From: Agelas oroides
Taxonomy: Eukaryota; Porifera; Demospongiae; Agelasida; Agelasidae
Reading direction: 5' to 3'
Assembly (NCBI GenBank): GCA_949130485.1
Contig: OX422183.1
Coordinates: forward strand, 32,210,640-32,274,639
DNA: 64,000 nucleotides
In this document: positions 9,661 through 38,843 of the stretch, in pieces
How positions within the stretch are numbered: position 1 is the first letter of the stretch
Layout: the number at the start of each line of letters is the position of its first letter
Program-made: the position numbers and the translations under genes
Notes under the pieces: generated by a model
What the model saw: the letters and a program-made list of their open reading frames with translations, nothing else
Database searches by the model: none
Told to the model about the DNA's origin: nothing

Positions 9661-11222
9661 GAGTCAACAAGAGAGGGAGTGTTTGTGTGTTCGATGTCTA
9701 TCACTTGTGATGTCGACAATATCAGACCCAGCCCATAGTGACCGTGGGCTCGCCATATTAGCTACCTTGATCAAATTTGTGTTTGGTTGGTTGATAGTTG
9801 GTGGTCAGTCCACGTACACCCTAACTTGTATTACATTAAGGTGTGATCTAGCCAGTGTAGTCGTGTCAAATACCTTAGCTTGAGTGATAGATAGTGGAGT
9901 AGGACTCTGCTATCTGTGTTTGGATCACTGCAAAAACCGTCATCGACTGGCTATACCACACAGCTACTAGTGCCACTTGGTCAACAGTAGCAGTTCTGAA
10001 AGATTGGTCATTTTGAGAGAAACAGCCTGTTCTCCAGAATGTCTTAGAGTACATGTAGCTACTAAAAGATCACACCACCGTTCACTCAGGTATTTGTATT
10101 TCACCAATTTGTACCGTAGAAGCGGAGCATTTTTTTTTTTCAACTGAAGTTTGTATGAGAAAATTTTTTTAAATGGCCTAACTTCTGCATGTATTGAATG
10201 TAGAACAGAAAACACTAGTTAGAACTTCACCAAAAGCTTTCTCCTGGTAAAGTTTCACAGTAGCTACACTCTGCACTCTATGAAAGAAGTTTGAATGCCT
10301 GTCAACAGTGCCAAGACCCTGTCCATGTTAACCCGGCTTGCCTCACTCTTAAGTTTTGCACTAGTAGTGTTTGTTAGTTGTCTCATACCTCACCATCCCA
10401 CAAGAAGAAAACAGTCTGGTCACCATGTCAACTGTTTGGCTCTCCCACAATGGTAAACACCAAGTGAGATCACTAGCTCTCTCTTAGTACTTCCCTTACC
10501 ATAGCAAGAAATTTAGCAGCTTTGTTTGAGGAATTATTCCCACTTCCTTCTCCTTCTTCTGGTCGGCAGTCCTCCCGCTCCCGCTCCCAACTGCAACAAA
10601 TGGGATTAGACGAAGTGGGAAGACGCCGAGTATTGTACCTTTTTTTTGATTGGGCAAAAATTTTGTGCGATGTTTAGTTAGACTGTCCTTGTGACCACAC
10701 ATGAAGTGTGTGCTAGCCCAAGAAATTTAACTTAGTGCAGCTGGCTGTTTCTCAGTCTGGGCAAGAGACTGGTGCAGTGCTGTTACTATCCTGTCGTAAG
10801 CATCTTCTACTGTACAAGAGCATTGTTCCCAGGCCTTCCCCCATCAGTTTTGAGTCTACAGTATGCAAAAATTGAGAGGGAAGGCCTAGGGACGTTTATC
10901 ACATGAACATAGGTAAATGTCAGGGGGGGGGGGGGGGAAGGGGCTTCTGACCAAAGTAGTGAGCTTGAGATGCAGAAGCGCTGGAGTCTCGCTATTCGAG
11001 ACCCGAACCGAGAGCATGGCTTTCTAGCCACACATTTTGATCGCTTACAGCTGAAGGAGGAAGGCCTGTGAGCATTTATTGCACGAACCAACAAGTAGGT
11101 AGACAGAGGGAGAGGGTGGCCTGAGGCCTTACTCGCAGTGTCCTGATCATTCGCCACCTGCAAAATGATTTCTCAATAGAGAAGGCTGTGTATGAGACAT
11201 GTACGCTAAGAACAAGACTACT
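9661..11222. other. Intergenic or 5' intron sequence, no gene seen
   Basis: No supported exon. 9885-9928 holds an inverted copy of the 33-bp segment found in the 8.4-kb element. 10822-11110 contains diverged TAGCC-family arms (ttcccaggccttccc and related) around a poly-G run. The rest is unremarkable. Confidence 0.5.
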
Positions 11223-11224
11223 TA

Positions 11225-11554
11225 CCGTAGATCGGGAAAATTTCGCAGTCGAGACTAACCATGAAAATTTAACATGTGTGAAGGAAAAAACTTATGTGGC
11301 AATGATTGATGAATGAGCGTGCACAGAAGTCCACACCCCCCAAGGTAAATGTCCGATCGACGACTATAGCTAGTGATACCTGGCTCTCCCGATACCTCGT
11401 AGAAGACTAAACGCTAGGAACTCTCCAGGCGCTCATCCCAATTGTAACCGTCAACCGCTAAAAAAATCTCGCGGATCGAATGAAACCGCGAAAATTTCTC
11501 ACCACAAAAATTTCACACAAATTATTTTTAACGGGGAAATTTCCCGATCTACGG
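11225..11554. mobile_element. Mariner-like MITE, 330 bp, TA target site
   Basis: The terminal inverted repeats CCGTAGATCGGGAAA and TTTCCCGATCTACGG are flanked by TA on both sides. A shorter relative lies at 56959-57142. Non-coding. Confidence 0.8.
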
Positions 11555-12214
11555 TATATAGTGTGACTGTTCCATTCTCTGAAAAGCCAGCCTACTTTCC
11601 TGACAAGAACATTTTCTGGAGAGCCTCTGACGTCTGACCTCGACCTCGTGTTGTTGTATCCAGTTAGAGTGTACATGTTTGCCAGCCCCTCCTGTTGCTG
11701 ACCTCATAGTTATGCTCCGCCAGTTGTTTGCCTCCCACTGTTATTGTGTGTGTGTGTAGATGTTAGAAACTTCCTGTGCAGAATGGTTCGTGTTGTTACA
11801 TAAGGTTCTTCTGATCTCATTGCCCTCAAATTATACCTGTTTGTAGCTCAAATGTATGAGGTATGAGGTGTGTGTGGGTGGGTGTGTGGGTGTGACAGGG
11901 AAGGAAGGAGGGTATACATGTGAAGGCAAGAGAGAGTGTGTGTGTGTGTGTATGGGGGACCGATGGTGTGTGCACATGGGAAGGGAGGGAGTGTGATGAT
12001 GTGATGATACATTCCAGGGCTCGTGAGCACGTTGGTTAGGAGACACTGGTATCTTGTTTCACAGGGAATCCAATTTATGCGTGGAACATGAGTAAGCTGG
12101 CACAAATATGGTAGCTGGATAGATAGAGTTTCTGTGGCAACACATTTATAGCTTCTCTCATTTCATATCAAAAATGCAGCTACTGTTCCAAGTAGAACCC
12201 ATCCACACCAAACC

Positions 12215-12530
12215 TAATCTTGTCCCCAGACCCCACCCTCTCACGAGGAGAAACGGTCTGGTGAACCAAGTCGAATTTCTTGGGCTAGTGCACACTTTTG
12301 CGACAATGTAACCTAGCAATGACCAACGGCCAACCCACTCAAAAAAGGTACGGATACTCGAATGGAGATGATACTGTTGTAAGGGAAGTGCTACGTAATA
12401 ATTACCGATCTTGCAATCTCATCGGTCCTTACCACTTTTGGGGAATAAGCCCAAGGAATTCGACTTTGTTCACCGGACCGTTTCTCGCCGGGAGGCGTAC
12501 GCAGGCTGGACACAAGACTAACCAAACCGA
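12215..12530. mobile_element. TAGTC-type palindromic element, about 316 bp
   Basis: The ends contain CCCTCTCACGAGGAGAAACG and its diverged complement. Both arms contain the AAGTCGAATTTCTTGGGCT type sequence. Flanked by ACCAAACC at 12207-12214 and 12531-12538 (8 bp, perfect). Relatives at 16320-16634, 34046-34370 and 61341-61655. Confidence 0.8.
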
Positions 12531-12639
12531 CCAGCTGTTATACTAGCAAGAGGAATTGCAGGTGTTATACTACAGACAGAAAAATAAAAGACGAACACGT
12601 GGGAGGTATGTAGGAAGAGAGAATCAAACAGCTTGTCTC

Positions 12640-12800
12640 AGGTTTAGCATCAACTGCCAACATTTCAACGATGGTATTACAGCAGAGGAGGGCATGATAT
12701 CATGTTGTAGCAACTATTAGTGCGCTCTGATGACATTGGTGGACGCAAGCTACAAAAATGACTCTATGTCATGGTGGGTACTGGGGTTATAGCTGAAACC
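12640..12800. repeat. Dispersed repeat also present at the window's right end
   Basis: Contains the gcgctctgatgacatt and gcaagctaca blocks, shared with 63840-64000. Only two copies were noticed; no terminal repeats identified. Confidence 0.45.
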
Positions 12801-12887
12801 GGCTGGCTAGTCAAAACTGGTTTATTATGACTCACCTCGCAGGCTAAGCTTGTACACTTGCCAGTTCAACACAAGGAGAGTCACAGG

Positions 12888-13222
12888 CAGGGTTTCATAC
12901 AGGATTTTGAGTTGGGGGGGGGGGGTGGAAACAGTGTGCGAAAGCATGCTCACGCACGCGTAAGCATGTGTGCCTACTAGGGGGGTCTGGGGGCATGCCC
13001 CCCCCCCAGGAAAATTTTGAATTTAGATCCTCTCAGATTGCTTCTGACGCAATCTGGGACAAACTTTCCCAAACAACATTTTGATGACACATACTTATGT
13101 CCAGTAACATGTAAAATTAAATAGCTAATATTGATGGCACCACAATAATAACCATACTCAATTTCAAGATTTCTGGGGGGGGGGGGATTCCAGGCCCCCC
13201 CTCTGTATGAAACCCTGACAGG
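12888..13222. mobile_element. Inverted-repeat element with GGGTTTCATACAG ends
   Basis: Starts cagggtttcatacaggattt and ends ctgtatgaaaccctg. Poly-G and poly-C runs lie inside each end. Related to 4017-4278. Confidence 0.6.
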
Positions 13223-13337
13223 AGGCCATTTTTACTGCCAAACCCTCTTAGCTTTGTTGACAAGTGGTGCTGAAGGCCTCAGTCACACACCTGGCACTTT
13301 CCTCTCTTCCCTCATACCATCAAAGATGGCTTACCTG

Positions 13338-13559
13338 CAAGAGTGCATAAGAACGGGCGGCTCGAGTAAGAGCGGGTAACTCCAATAGAAGCCCGTAGTC
13401 CGGTCAAAATTATTGAACCGTACTAAAAATAGAACACCTGGTCACGTGCTTAGTAACAATGGCTTACGTCTACATGTAGCTGTGCAAAACGTGTACCGGT
13501 TTCAAATTTAACAGACTTACACGCTCTTACTCAAGCCGCCCGTTCTTTATGCGCTCTTG
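13338..13559. mobile_element. CAAGAGCGCATAAG palindromic element, copy 1
   Basis: About 220 bp, palindromic for most of its length: CAAGAGTGCATAAGAACGGG at the left and the complement ending ATGCGCTCTTG at the right. The core has aaattattgaaccgtactaa and tagcaacaatggcttatgtc type sequence. Further copies at 23909, 26695, 55719, 58748 and 59690. Confidence 0.8.
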
Positions 13560-14582
13560 TACGATGAATGAGTCAACAAGCTAGTTGCTATTGACAACTG
13601 CCGGCCAACGTATAGTCAACATGAGAGAACCGCTAAAAGAACAAATTTATAGTTTTTAAACTGTTTTGTCTTTTAATGATGTCTACACTTCTGCATGTTT
13701 GGCGTTTTCAGTTCCCATAGCAACCATGTTTGTTCCAAGTGGTTTTGACTGTAAAGCTGTTCATTTTATGAATTGATTAGTCAACCAATTAGCGCCTTAT
13801 TAATTAGCTTCATACCTGGAGGGTGTCAAGAAATAGAATTTCCTGGCCCTATTCCTGGAATGTGGTAAGGGACTGATGAGATTCAGAGGAGGAAGACAAA
13901 GTTGAATTAAATGGCTGAGGTCACACTAATTGATCTTGGATATTGCAAGGTAGAAAGTTAGCTTGTTCTATGACTGCATGGCCCCAGCCTTGAATCTTGA
14001 TTTGAAAACTTGGTCCCTACCTCAGTAAAAGTCGAGAGAGCTATAGTCTGTTGAGATACAATTTAATATTAGTCAAGTTCAACCGTGTCCGACTTCCTCT
14101 GGATGAGATTGTGAGAGTGTTAATAGATACATTTCTCAGCTACTCAGCCTTTTTTGAGGAATTGTTGCACAATTTTTTGAAACGTTGCTAGGTTACACTA
14201 TAGTCATGTGACCAGCTGGTTCTAGGCAACCTCAGGCTATCATGCTACCAGACTTAATTCCAGGAAATTCGATTTTCTGTGCCAGTCTGTTTTTCTCTCA
14301 TGAGAGGTGGAGCCTGAGTATGAGACCTCAAGTACTGTATCAGTAGTGTCTGGTGTGCTCTTATTAGAATAAAGGCCTACTGGGAGATAAAGTTTTTTAG
14401 GTGCATGATAGAAAACAAGAAATCTTTGTATGTATGTTATGTTGCCCTGTTAGTATCATCTTCCAGGCTAGCTTCCTCCCATGTTTTGGCATCCTGTAAG
14501 CAATCAAATACTGGATAGTTGGAGGCCTGGGGGTGTTGCTATACACTCCACATCATGTACACACACAAGCTTAATTGTGCCT
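13560..14582. other. No gene or clear repeat seen
   Basis: A/T-rich sequence without supported exons. The final 100 bases hold a diverged TAGCC-like arm (about 14465-14535). Confidence 0.4.
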
Positions 14583-14896
14583 TAGCCTCGTTCCCAGGCC
14601 ATCTACAAACTCATACACAATAAACCATAGAGTGAGTTTCTTACCGGTGGAGTCGGGTACTGTCGATCTCGTGAACATCTGGGGTCCTGGCTATCGTTCC
14701 GGAGCGCTCGATGATGAAGTCTAGCTAGCACGTTATTTGAACACCCGGCCCTCCCCCCCTACGTCCACGTCGCATCCACCAGACGTCATTCACGTAATAT
14801 GTGTTCCCAGGCCTTCCCCGTTTTTCGTCGCTTTTCCGCTTCCATGTATTATACTAACCGAAGAACAAAAATGGGGGAGGTGTGGGAACGAGGCTA
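14583..14896. mobile_element. TAGCC-family element, about 314 bp
   Basis: TAGCCTCGTTCCCAGGCC at the left and gtgggaacgaggcta at the right. A sub-terminal hairpin contains cttccccgtttttcgtcgct. It shares interior sequence (tccccccctacgtccac type) with 22192-22601. No clean TSD seen. Confidence 0.65.
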
Positions 14897-15654
14897 CTTG
14901 TCACGTGCCTTGCTGACACACAAGTAGTTCATATTGTTACGCACATGTCTTTGTCCTAAATGAGTGGCACCTTTCCAACTTGGATACAAGGTTGTTCCTC
15001 CACCCTCCCTCCTGTGTCTACAGTTAGACATGGACCCTGGCTAGCGCTGTCGAAGTTGACCTGGAAAGGCACGTCAGAGAGGGTGACAGCCCCGTGTGCG
15101 ACACCGCCAGGCAGGGCCACCTGACGCCACTGTGCGTAACAGGATCTTCCCCTTCATTTCAGTATGCTACTAAAAATCAAAAGCTGGGCAAGGGGAAATT
15201 GAAAAGCTAACATGCACATATGGTATTCCAGATGTGTTTATGCCGTATGCTCTGTAAGTCACACACATGTACATGCATGTGTACATACACACACACACTG
15301 TTGCATTTGTATACGGTTTCCACAGTTACTGGTTTACTTAATATTAACATATATGACCTTTAACCCAGAAATTGAATTTTAGTGCCAACTTGTAAAAGTA
15401 TATTACTGTTAGGAATTTGACCTTGGCTAAAATTCACTTTAAATGTTATCAAACATCTATATTTGGTAATTTCTAGCTAACTGGCTAACTGAGCTTCACA
15501 AGAGCGTGGCTTGGGAACTCTTTGAATGGTATATAAACACTCAACCATCGCCCACACACCTGAAAGTTCAGTTAAATCCACTTAGAGTCCTTGGCTTGGC
15601 CTCATTACTGCTCTTTATTTTAAAATTGGTCTGGAGTTTAGAGTTTGGCTCACA

Positions 15655-16290
15655 TAGCCACCCAATGCCTGTGTATGTCTGAAGAGTCATAGGGCAGGGT
15701 CCACAAGTAATTTTGCTTGTCCTCCTTTGATCTCCCTCCCCTTTAGCTCACTGCCACCCACATGACTGTGTGTGTCAGTGCTAATTTCAAGCCTGTTTGT
15801 CATAGGGCAGGATCCACTTGCTTGTCCTCCTTCGATCTCCCTCCCTTTAGCTCACTGCCACCCACATGACTGTGTGTGTCAGTGCTAATTTCAAGCCTGT
15901 TTGTCATAGGGCAGGGTTCACTTGCTTGTCCTCCTTGATCTCCCTGAGAAGCAGCCTTTAGCTCACTGCCACCCACATGCCTGTGTGTGTCTGTGCTAAT
16001 TTCAAGCCTGTCATAGGGCGGGATTCAAGTTAGTCTTTCAAGCCAGACCATCTCTCATCCTCAAGTGTAATTTTGCCTCAATCTCCCTAGGAGACAGTTC
16101 ACTGCCACCCACATGACTGTGTGTGTCTGTGCTAATTTCAAGCCTGTCATAGGGCGGGATTCAAGTTAGTCTTTCAAGCCAGACCATCTCTCATCCTCAA
16201 GTGTAATTTTGCCTCAATCTCCCTAGGAAACAGTTCACTGCCACCCACATGCCTGTGTGTGTCTGTGCTAATTTCAAGCCTAATATTCCT
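15655..16290. repeat. Tandem repeat of about 105-135 bp, five copies
   Basis: Units contain gtcatagggcaggg, agctcactgccacccacatg and gtgtgctaatttcaagcctg type blocks. Diverged singles with the cacccacat block occur up to 17.1 kb. Confidence 0.85.
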
Positions 16291-16319
16291 CTCCCTAGAA
16301 GCAGCCCTTTGGTTAGAAG

Positions 16320-16634
16320 TAGTCTCGTCCCCTGACCCCACCCTCTCACCAGGAGAAACGGTCTGGTGAACCAAGTCGAGCTTCTTGGTTTAACTTGCAC
16401 TTTTGTAACTAGGGTAACCTAGTAACGTTCGAAACTTTTTGTATCGCACCCCCAATTAAAAGAATGTTTAAATACTTGAGTAGAGTGGCACAAATTTTAC
16501 TGCTATAAGGGAAGTGTCTTGTAATAAGTGACAATCTCGTACCTACCACATTTTGGTAATTGGCCGAAGAAATTCGACCTCATTCACCAAACTCTTTCTC
16601 ACCGGGAGGCGTACACAGGCTAGGCACAAGACTA
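16320..16634. mobile_element. TAGTC-type palindromic element, about 315 bp
   Basis: Begins TAGTCTCGTCCCCTGACC and ends GGCACAAGACTA, with arms like those of 12215-12530. Flanks GGTTAGAAG and GTTTAGAAG match at 8 of 9 bases. Confidence 0.8.
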
Positions 16635-18195
16635 GTTTAGAAGTGGTGTAACTCTTGGCCCACACAGCCGCCACCCACATATGTGTCTGAAAGTATGGGG
16701 TAATTTGAAGTTCGTTAGAGGGCAGGGACCAGGTGTCTTGTGACCCCATTAGAAGTAGGTGATAAAATGGACCAGGCCTTCTGAGCGAATTATTTCGTAC
16801 TGCAAGCGACAAACGCACAAAGGCCTGGGAACGAGGCTAGGACAAGGTTGTGTCTGAAAGTTAGGCAACTTCAAGTTCACTGTTTTTGTAGGAGCTTGCA
16901 AAGAGAACTGTCCTGAGCCGGCTTGATCCCTGAATTAAAATCATTAGTGTGCTTAATTGGCTCAGGAATTTGATTAAGTCCAGGCTACAGGAAGCTTGCC
17001 CTAACTCCTTTGTTTGTGGCCTCTTAGAACTGTTCAGTGGTCTAGCAGTTGGCTTGTCCTCTCGGCCACCCACATACCAGTGTCTGTCTGAATATGAGGT
17101 AGGGTTTTGAGTTCCTCCTTGTTGTGGTGGATGCTTCAAAAAGTGGGTTGCGTCTTCATGGCTTCCATGATATTCCTAGCCCACAGGAGTAGCTTTGTAG
17201 CGTGACCAGTGAACTTGTCTCGTATGACGCATCCTTCCTTTTCCTTCCCTCCTCCCTTCCCTCCTCTCTCCCTCCCTCCCTCCCTCCCTCCCCTCCTTCC
17301 CTTCTTCCTACCCTCCTCCCTCCCCTCCCCCTTCCCCGTGCTGTCCAATCCGTTAATGCTGTGACAAGTTAGAAAGAACTGGCCTCATGTGGCACACCCT
17401 CCCTCCTCCGTCACCTTCCATGCTATCTACACCATTTATGTTGGTATCAGTGGTTTTGATGTCAAGTTTCAGTTCACAAGTTTGTGAACAGTGGAGGCAG
17501 CAAGTGTGTTCCTCTCTTACATCACACCCTATAGCTGGCTTCGTTAATAATCGAGTTTAGACTATAGCTAGAAGTCATTCTGCAACCTGATTGGTCAATT
17601 GCTAGTGCTCTAAATGACCTAGACACTAGGTATTCAAGACTTAGAACACTAGCTACCTACTTAGAACACCAGCTAGCAACTTAGAACACTAATTAAACAA
17701 CTTAGAACACCAAGTCACTAATATTCAATTTTTCTCCAGTTGTTGATATTGAATCCTTGTCATGATTACCAGGGACCACCTCCTGCCTCACTTGCTGCCA
17801 AAGACTTCCCTCGCTCCTCAAGAAATTTGCTGGCAACATCTGGCATGCATCTGCCTGAATTTTCTTTACTATGTGCAACAACTTTGGCCTTCACTGGCTT
17901 GCTCCTCCTTGGCTTTCTCCTTTCCATGTGTTGTTTCAGAGTTGTATCCTGTCCACAGAGTAGCTCTTTCAGTAGTCTCGTCTTCGTCGTTGAACAGCTC
18001 TGTTTAAAACTCCCGCGCTATACTCAGAAGGGGCGGAGCCGGTGGTAATAAAAGGTCAGCTTAGCTAACCTCGCCTGTTTGGCTCCTCCCAGTTCACGTG
18101 TGACCATCGCTTCCACGAGTGAAGACTGGACTTAGCCTCCCCAAGTACCGAGAAGTTGAACGATGCCATTGCAACAGTTACTAGCTAGTACAGTA
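16635..18195. other. No gene seen; fragments of repeats
   Basis: Contains a partial TAGCC-family arm (about 16765-16840), a pure pyrimidine tract at 17233-17336 and short open frames without splice or family support. Confidence 0.4.
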
Positions 18196-18330
18196 TATAG
18201 GCTATAGTCTAAATCGGCCAGACACCAAAGCCTAGGGATCCAGGCTTCGCACTTGGGTTTTATATAGGCTTCACTTGGGCTTCTAAATCCCGTAGTTCCC
18301 TAGGCTTTGGTGTCTAACCTATATATAGAT
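18196..18330. repeat. Isolated 135-bp hairpin
   Basis: CAGACACCAAAGCCTAGGGA near the left pairs with TCCCTAGGCTTTGGTGTCTA near the right, with tatatagg/cctatata at the ends. It is unlike the other families here. Confidence 0.7.
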
Positions 18331-19063
18331 CCATGAGGATCTAGGCGGTTAACTGCTACGTCGCAATCACAGATCGAAACATTTGCACTACTGACTGTGA
18401 ATTTGCTACAGCTTAATAGCTCAAAAAAACACTACCTATAGCTTCACCAGTTTTTGACCAATTACAGAGTAAGACCAGCAGTTTCGTTGTTCAAACTTCT
18501 TGTTATGAAAACACCTCCAATAGGCACTTTTGTCCTTATACCATAACAAACCATACCACTCTTTCATTGGTCAGTATAAGCGGAAGTTACACTCACTTTA
18601 CAAATAACACGAAACCCCCTGTATTCCACTTTTGTACCTAACACCTTTGAGAAATGAAATTTTCTGGTCAATGGAGTGCTCGAGTGACCCTGTGAAAGAA
18701 ATATTTGTACTGTTAGAACTTCTTCTGTCAGTCTTCGAAATTCCTGGACCCTATTGAAACGAGCACCCATTCAAACGTTGACCTTCTCTTAAACAGGCTA
18801 TCAAGTCTGAAAAGAGGTTACTTACATTCTGCATGGCTGTCATTAGTGCACTCTGGTTGTCATGCCAACCAGTTAGTAAACATGTGTGGGTGGGAGTGTT
18901 GGTGTGTGAAAGAGCAGCTGCTTGCAATAGACACAGACGAATACAAACTGAATGCAAGATGTGTGGTCTGTCAACTTTGCCCTCAGGCAAATGTAAGGTT
19001 TAATATACACAGTACTTTGCCCCTAGGCAAATAATACAAGTATATTATCCACAGTACTCCTCT

Positions 19064-19352
19064 ATTTCATCTTCTCTTTCCTCTTCTCTCCTCCCCCTCT
19101 CCTCCCCCTCCCCCTCCTTTCCCCCTCTCCTTCCCCTCCCCCCCCCCCCTCTCCCCCCCCCCCCCTCTCCCCCCCCCCTCTCCCCCCCCCTCTCCCCCCC
19201 CTCTCTCCCCCCCCTCTCCTCCCCCTCTCCTCCCCCTCTCCTCCCCCTCTCCTCCCCCTCTCCTCCCCCTCTCCTCCCCCTCTCCTCCCCCTCTCCTCCC
19301 CCTCTCCTCCCCCTCTCCTCCCCCTCTCCTCCCCCTCTCCTCCCTACTCTCT
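19064..19352. repeat. Pyrimidine minisatellite ending at the SIK start-exon acceptor
   Basis: About 290 bases of C and T, mostly 12-bp units CCTCTCCTCCCC. It runs into the acceptor at 19353-19354, six bases before the SIK ATG, and so forms its polypyrimidine tract. Confidence 0.92.
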
Positions 19353-19359
19353 AGAGGTC

Positions 19360-36210
<16,851 letters not shown>

Positions 36211-36905
36211 AATTAATTAACATCAGTTTAAATGTTATTATTCACCAAGCCTTTTACGCCTGGTTTGTGCAACTCTTTTACAAACATGCATTGTCATAGT
36301 TACCATTAGTCAGTAGTATTTTCTTTGTGTCTATCAATATGTTTACTTGTTGTCTCATTCGGGAACAGTTTGTGTGTAATGTTTGTTTTTTTTGCCTGGC
36401 AACTTGCTAATTTTACAAAAGTTCGTGTCAACTAGGGTGTGGGTTTGGGTGTGTGTGTGTGTGTGTGGGGGGGGGGGGGGGTTAACCTCGTTCCCAGGCC
36501 ACTTCCAGATTATATTTCGTAGCTATGGAGAAAAGTAAGTAGATTTCTCTCCACAGCTGCAAGATAAATCTGGGGGTGGCCTGGGAACAAGGCTGTGTGT
36601 GTGTGGGGGGGAGTGGTATAATGCAGCGCGTGTAATCATACATATAAATTACCCTCGTACCCAGGCCGTTTCTAGAAGAAAAGTTGCACGTTTTTTTGTT
36701 TTTGTTTTTTTAATGAATGGCCTGGTACTGCCCAGGGTGACTGAGGGATGGGACAGCTAGTCTCGTTCCCAGGCCAGCCTTCCACATGTCCAGCTTTTGT
36801 AAGCATTCATATCGTTCTTAATTGTGGCTAAATTTCAGCAGAAAAAAGCTAATATAAAGTTGAAAATCATAAAACAGCCATTACTATCGTAAGTAGTTCA
36901 CCACA
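36211..36905. other. Intergenic: SIK 3' UTR and a TAGCC-type palindrome
   Basis: Convergent 3' ends of SIK (stop 36208-36210) and the GPR157-like gene (stop 36906-36908). 36484-36594 is a diverged TAGCC palindrome and 36649-36735 a shorter relative. No AATAAA was recognised for either gene. Confidence 0.5.
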
Positions 36906-38737
36906 CTAAGTATTCAGAAATGCATGATTTGTACGCACATCTTGTTCATTTACAAAAGGTTGGTCTTGTGAGTCGTCTATGAGTTGACTGTTTGGGATAT
37001 CGACGCTGCCGTAGAGTGGAGTGGACCTAGCTGTTGAGTAATTCAACGCATCTTCCTCCTCGAGGGTATTCTTCCTCAAGCAGCAGCAGTAGAGTGGAGT
37101 GGACCTAGCTGTTGAGTGGTTTAACGTATCTTCCTCCTCGGGGTTTTTCTTCCTCAAGCAGCAGCAGAGGTGTCGTAGGAAATAGCGTCGCACCTTCGGG
37201 GTGAGGAGGCAGAATAGAATGGCGTTTGCAAAGCCTTGGGCTGAGTCTCCAATGCCCTGGGGGAAGAGAGGGAGGAGGGAGAAGAGGGGTAGAGAGGGGA
37301 GGGAGGGAGGAAGGGGAAAAGGGGGAGAGGGAATCGTAACATGTTATGGGCATAGTGGGGTTTGACATGTTTGAAAAAAGGGAGCCTGTGAACATGTCCC
37401 CACGTTATGTCACATCTTCTAACTATAACTCACATCCCACATCTACCCACATCCACCCCCTCCCACTCTCATACTTCACACCCTCCCACCCCTCACCCCC
37501 ATATGCAAGAAAAATTCCACCGCAGGACAGGGAAGGTTTCCGGGGGCCTCTACATCAATGATGGTGAAAAGTAAGCTCCATATTCGCAGCAGGATAAAGA
37601 TTATTGGAATAAATAGCAGCTTTCTCTCAACGCTCTGCACTGTACTGGCGAGATTAGGTGTTAGGTGGGTCTTCCCTTTCTTCACCTGAGAGGTGTGTGT
37701 GAGGGGGAGATGTGTGGGAGATGTGTGTGTGGGGTGTGAGGGATGTGTATGATAATTATACAATGTACAGTCATGCACCACAGTAGTACATGTAGAATAT
37801 AATGCATGAACATGCAACACAATGTAACACAGGGTAACACAATGTAACACAACATAACACAGTGTAAGACAGGGTAACTAACACAGGGCAACACAACGTA
37901 ATGTAACAGGGTAAAACAATGTAATAGGGATAACACAAGTAACACAATGTAACACAGGGTAACAATGTAACACGGGGTAACACAGGGTAAAACAATGTAA
38001 CACAGGGTAACACAATGTAACACAGGGTAACACAGGGTAACACAATGTAACACAGGGTAACACACCTCAAAGCGGAGATAGAAGTACAGGGAGACATAGA
38101 TCACCGGCACCAAAACGATTGTGAGGTAGAGCCACATATCGTTGCCTAGCAATGCATCCAATGGATATACACGGTGCGCATCTGTGAGCACAAGCGAACA
38201 CCATCCTGATCCACCATAACGCGTGTAACCAAGTTTTCCCTTTATTGAATACCACAGAGTCATAATCAGGGGAAGCCCGTAACAGATGACGTAGAATGCG
38301 TACACAGCCCTGCGTGCTACGGGCTTTTTGTCAAACATAACTCGGAGATAGATATATGCTGCGATTGCAATCGTCCATAAGATCGATGCCAGTGTACCGT
38401 ACATTGCAAATGATGCTTGTGTCACGCACACTGTATTGACAATGTTGTAAGTTCGTTCAGAATATTGCTTATGATTCGTGTCTGATAAATATTGATCAAA
38501 ATTCACAACCACACCGACAAAGTTGGCTGTAGCCACCATGAAATCCATGAAGGAGAGATGTACGAGAATTTCCCTCGCCTTTGTTCGTATTTCCTTGATC
38601 AGGAGATAAGAGAGAGCGATAAGTATGGCACCGAACATCGAGAGAACACAGGTGATCCCGACCACGACTTGGACACTCGGGAGAACAGCAATGGGGATGC
38701 CATCTTGACAGTAGACAGTAGAGTTGTTGGTAGCCAT
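36906..38737 (-). CDS. GPR157: GPR157-like seven-transmembrane G-protein-coupled receptor
   Basis: Exons in transcript order: 38737-38066, 37685-37497, 37256-36906, all phase 0, giving 403 aa. Exon 1 supplies five hydrophobic helices, exon 2 the sixth and exon 3 the seventh. The Cys before helix 3 (NTVCVTQASFA) and the Cys in loop 2 (GSGWCSLVL) would form the usual disulphide. Resemblance to vertebrate GPR157 is clear: ILWTIAIAAYIYL in helix 3, GLPLIMT in helix 4, ERKLLFIPIIFILLRIWS in helix 6 and GIGDSAQGFANAILF in helix 7. GPR157 is an orphan receptor related to the cAMP-receptor/secretin side of the GPCRs and acts at the plasma or ciliary membrane in vertebrates. The cytoplasmic tail contains two nearly identical segments of about 26 aa, each with CCC (possible palmitoylation), an acidic EEED and STARSTPLY. 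The donor of exon 2 lies in a run of G and could shift by a few bases. Confidence 0.88.
37800..38065. repeat. 10-bp/20-bp minisatellite in intron 1 of the GPR157-like gene
   Basis: Units of GTAACACAGG and GTAACACAAT alternate right up to the exon 1 donor (38065). Confidence 0.92.
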
Positions 38738-38843
38738 GGCAATAGAGCGGTCCCACTGGAGGGGAGGAGGGAATCGGTATCAGACAGGAGAATCTATTCA
38801 AAATGACAGTAGACTCTTGCTAGTCCGAAGAGCCTTGTACCAA

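Noticed and set aside
37682-38065. Continuation of the receptor frame into Cys/Tyr/Leu repeats
   Set aside because: This is intron 1 of the GPR157-like gene read through its minisatellite. A donor at 38065 and the exon 37685-37497 restore the conserved sixth helix.
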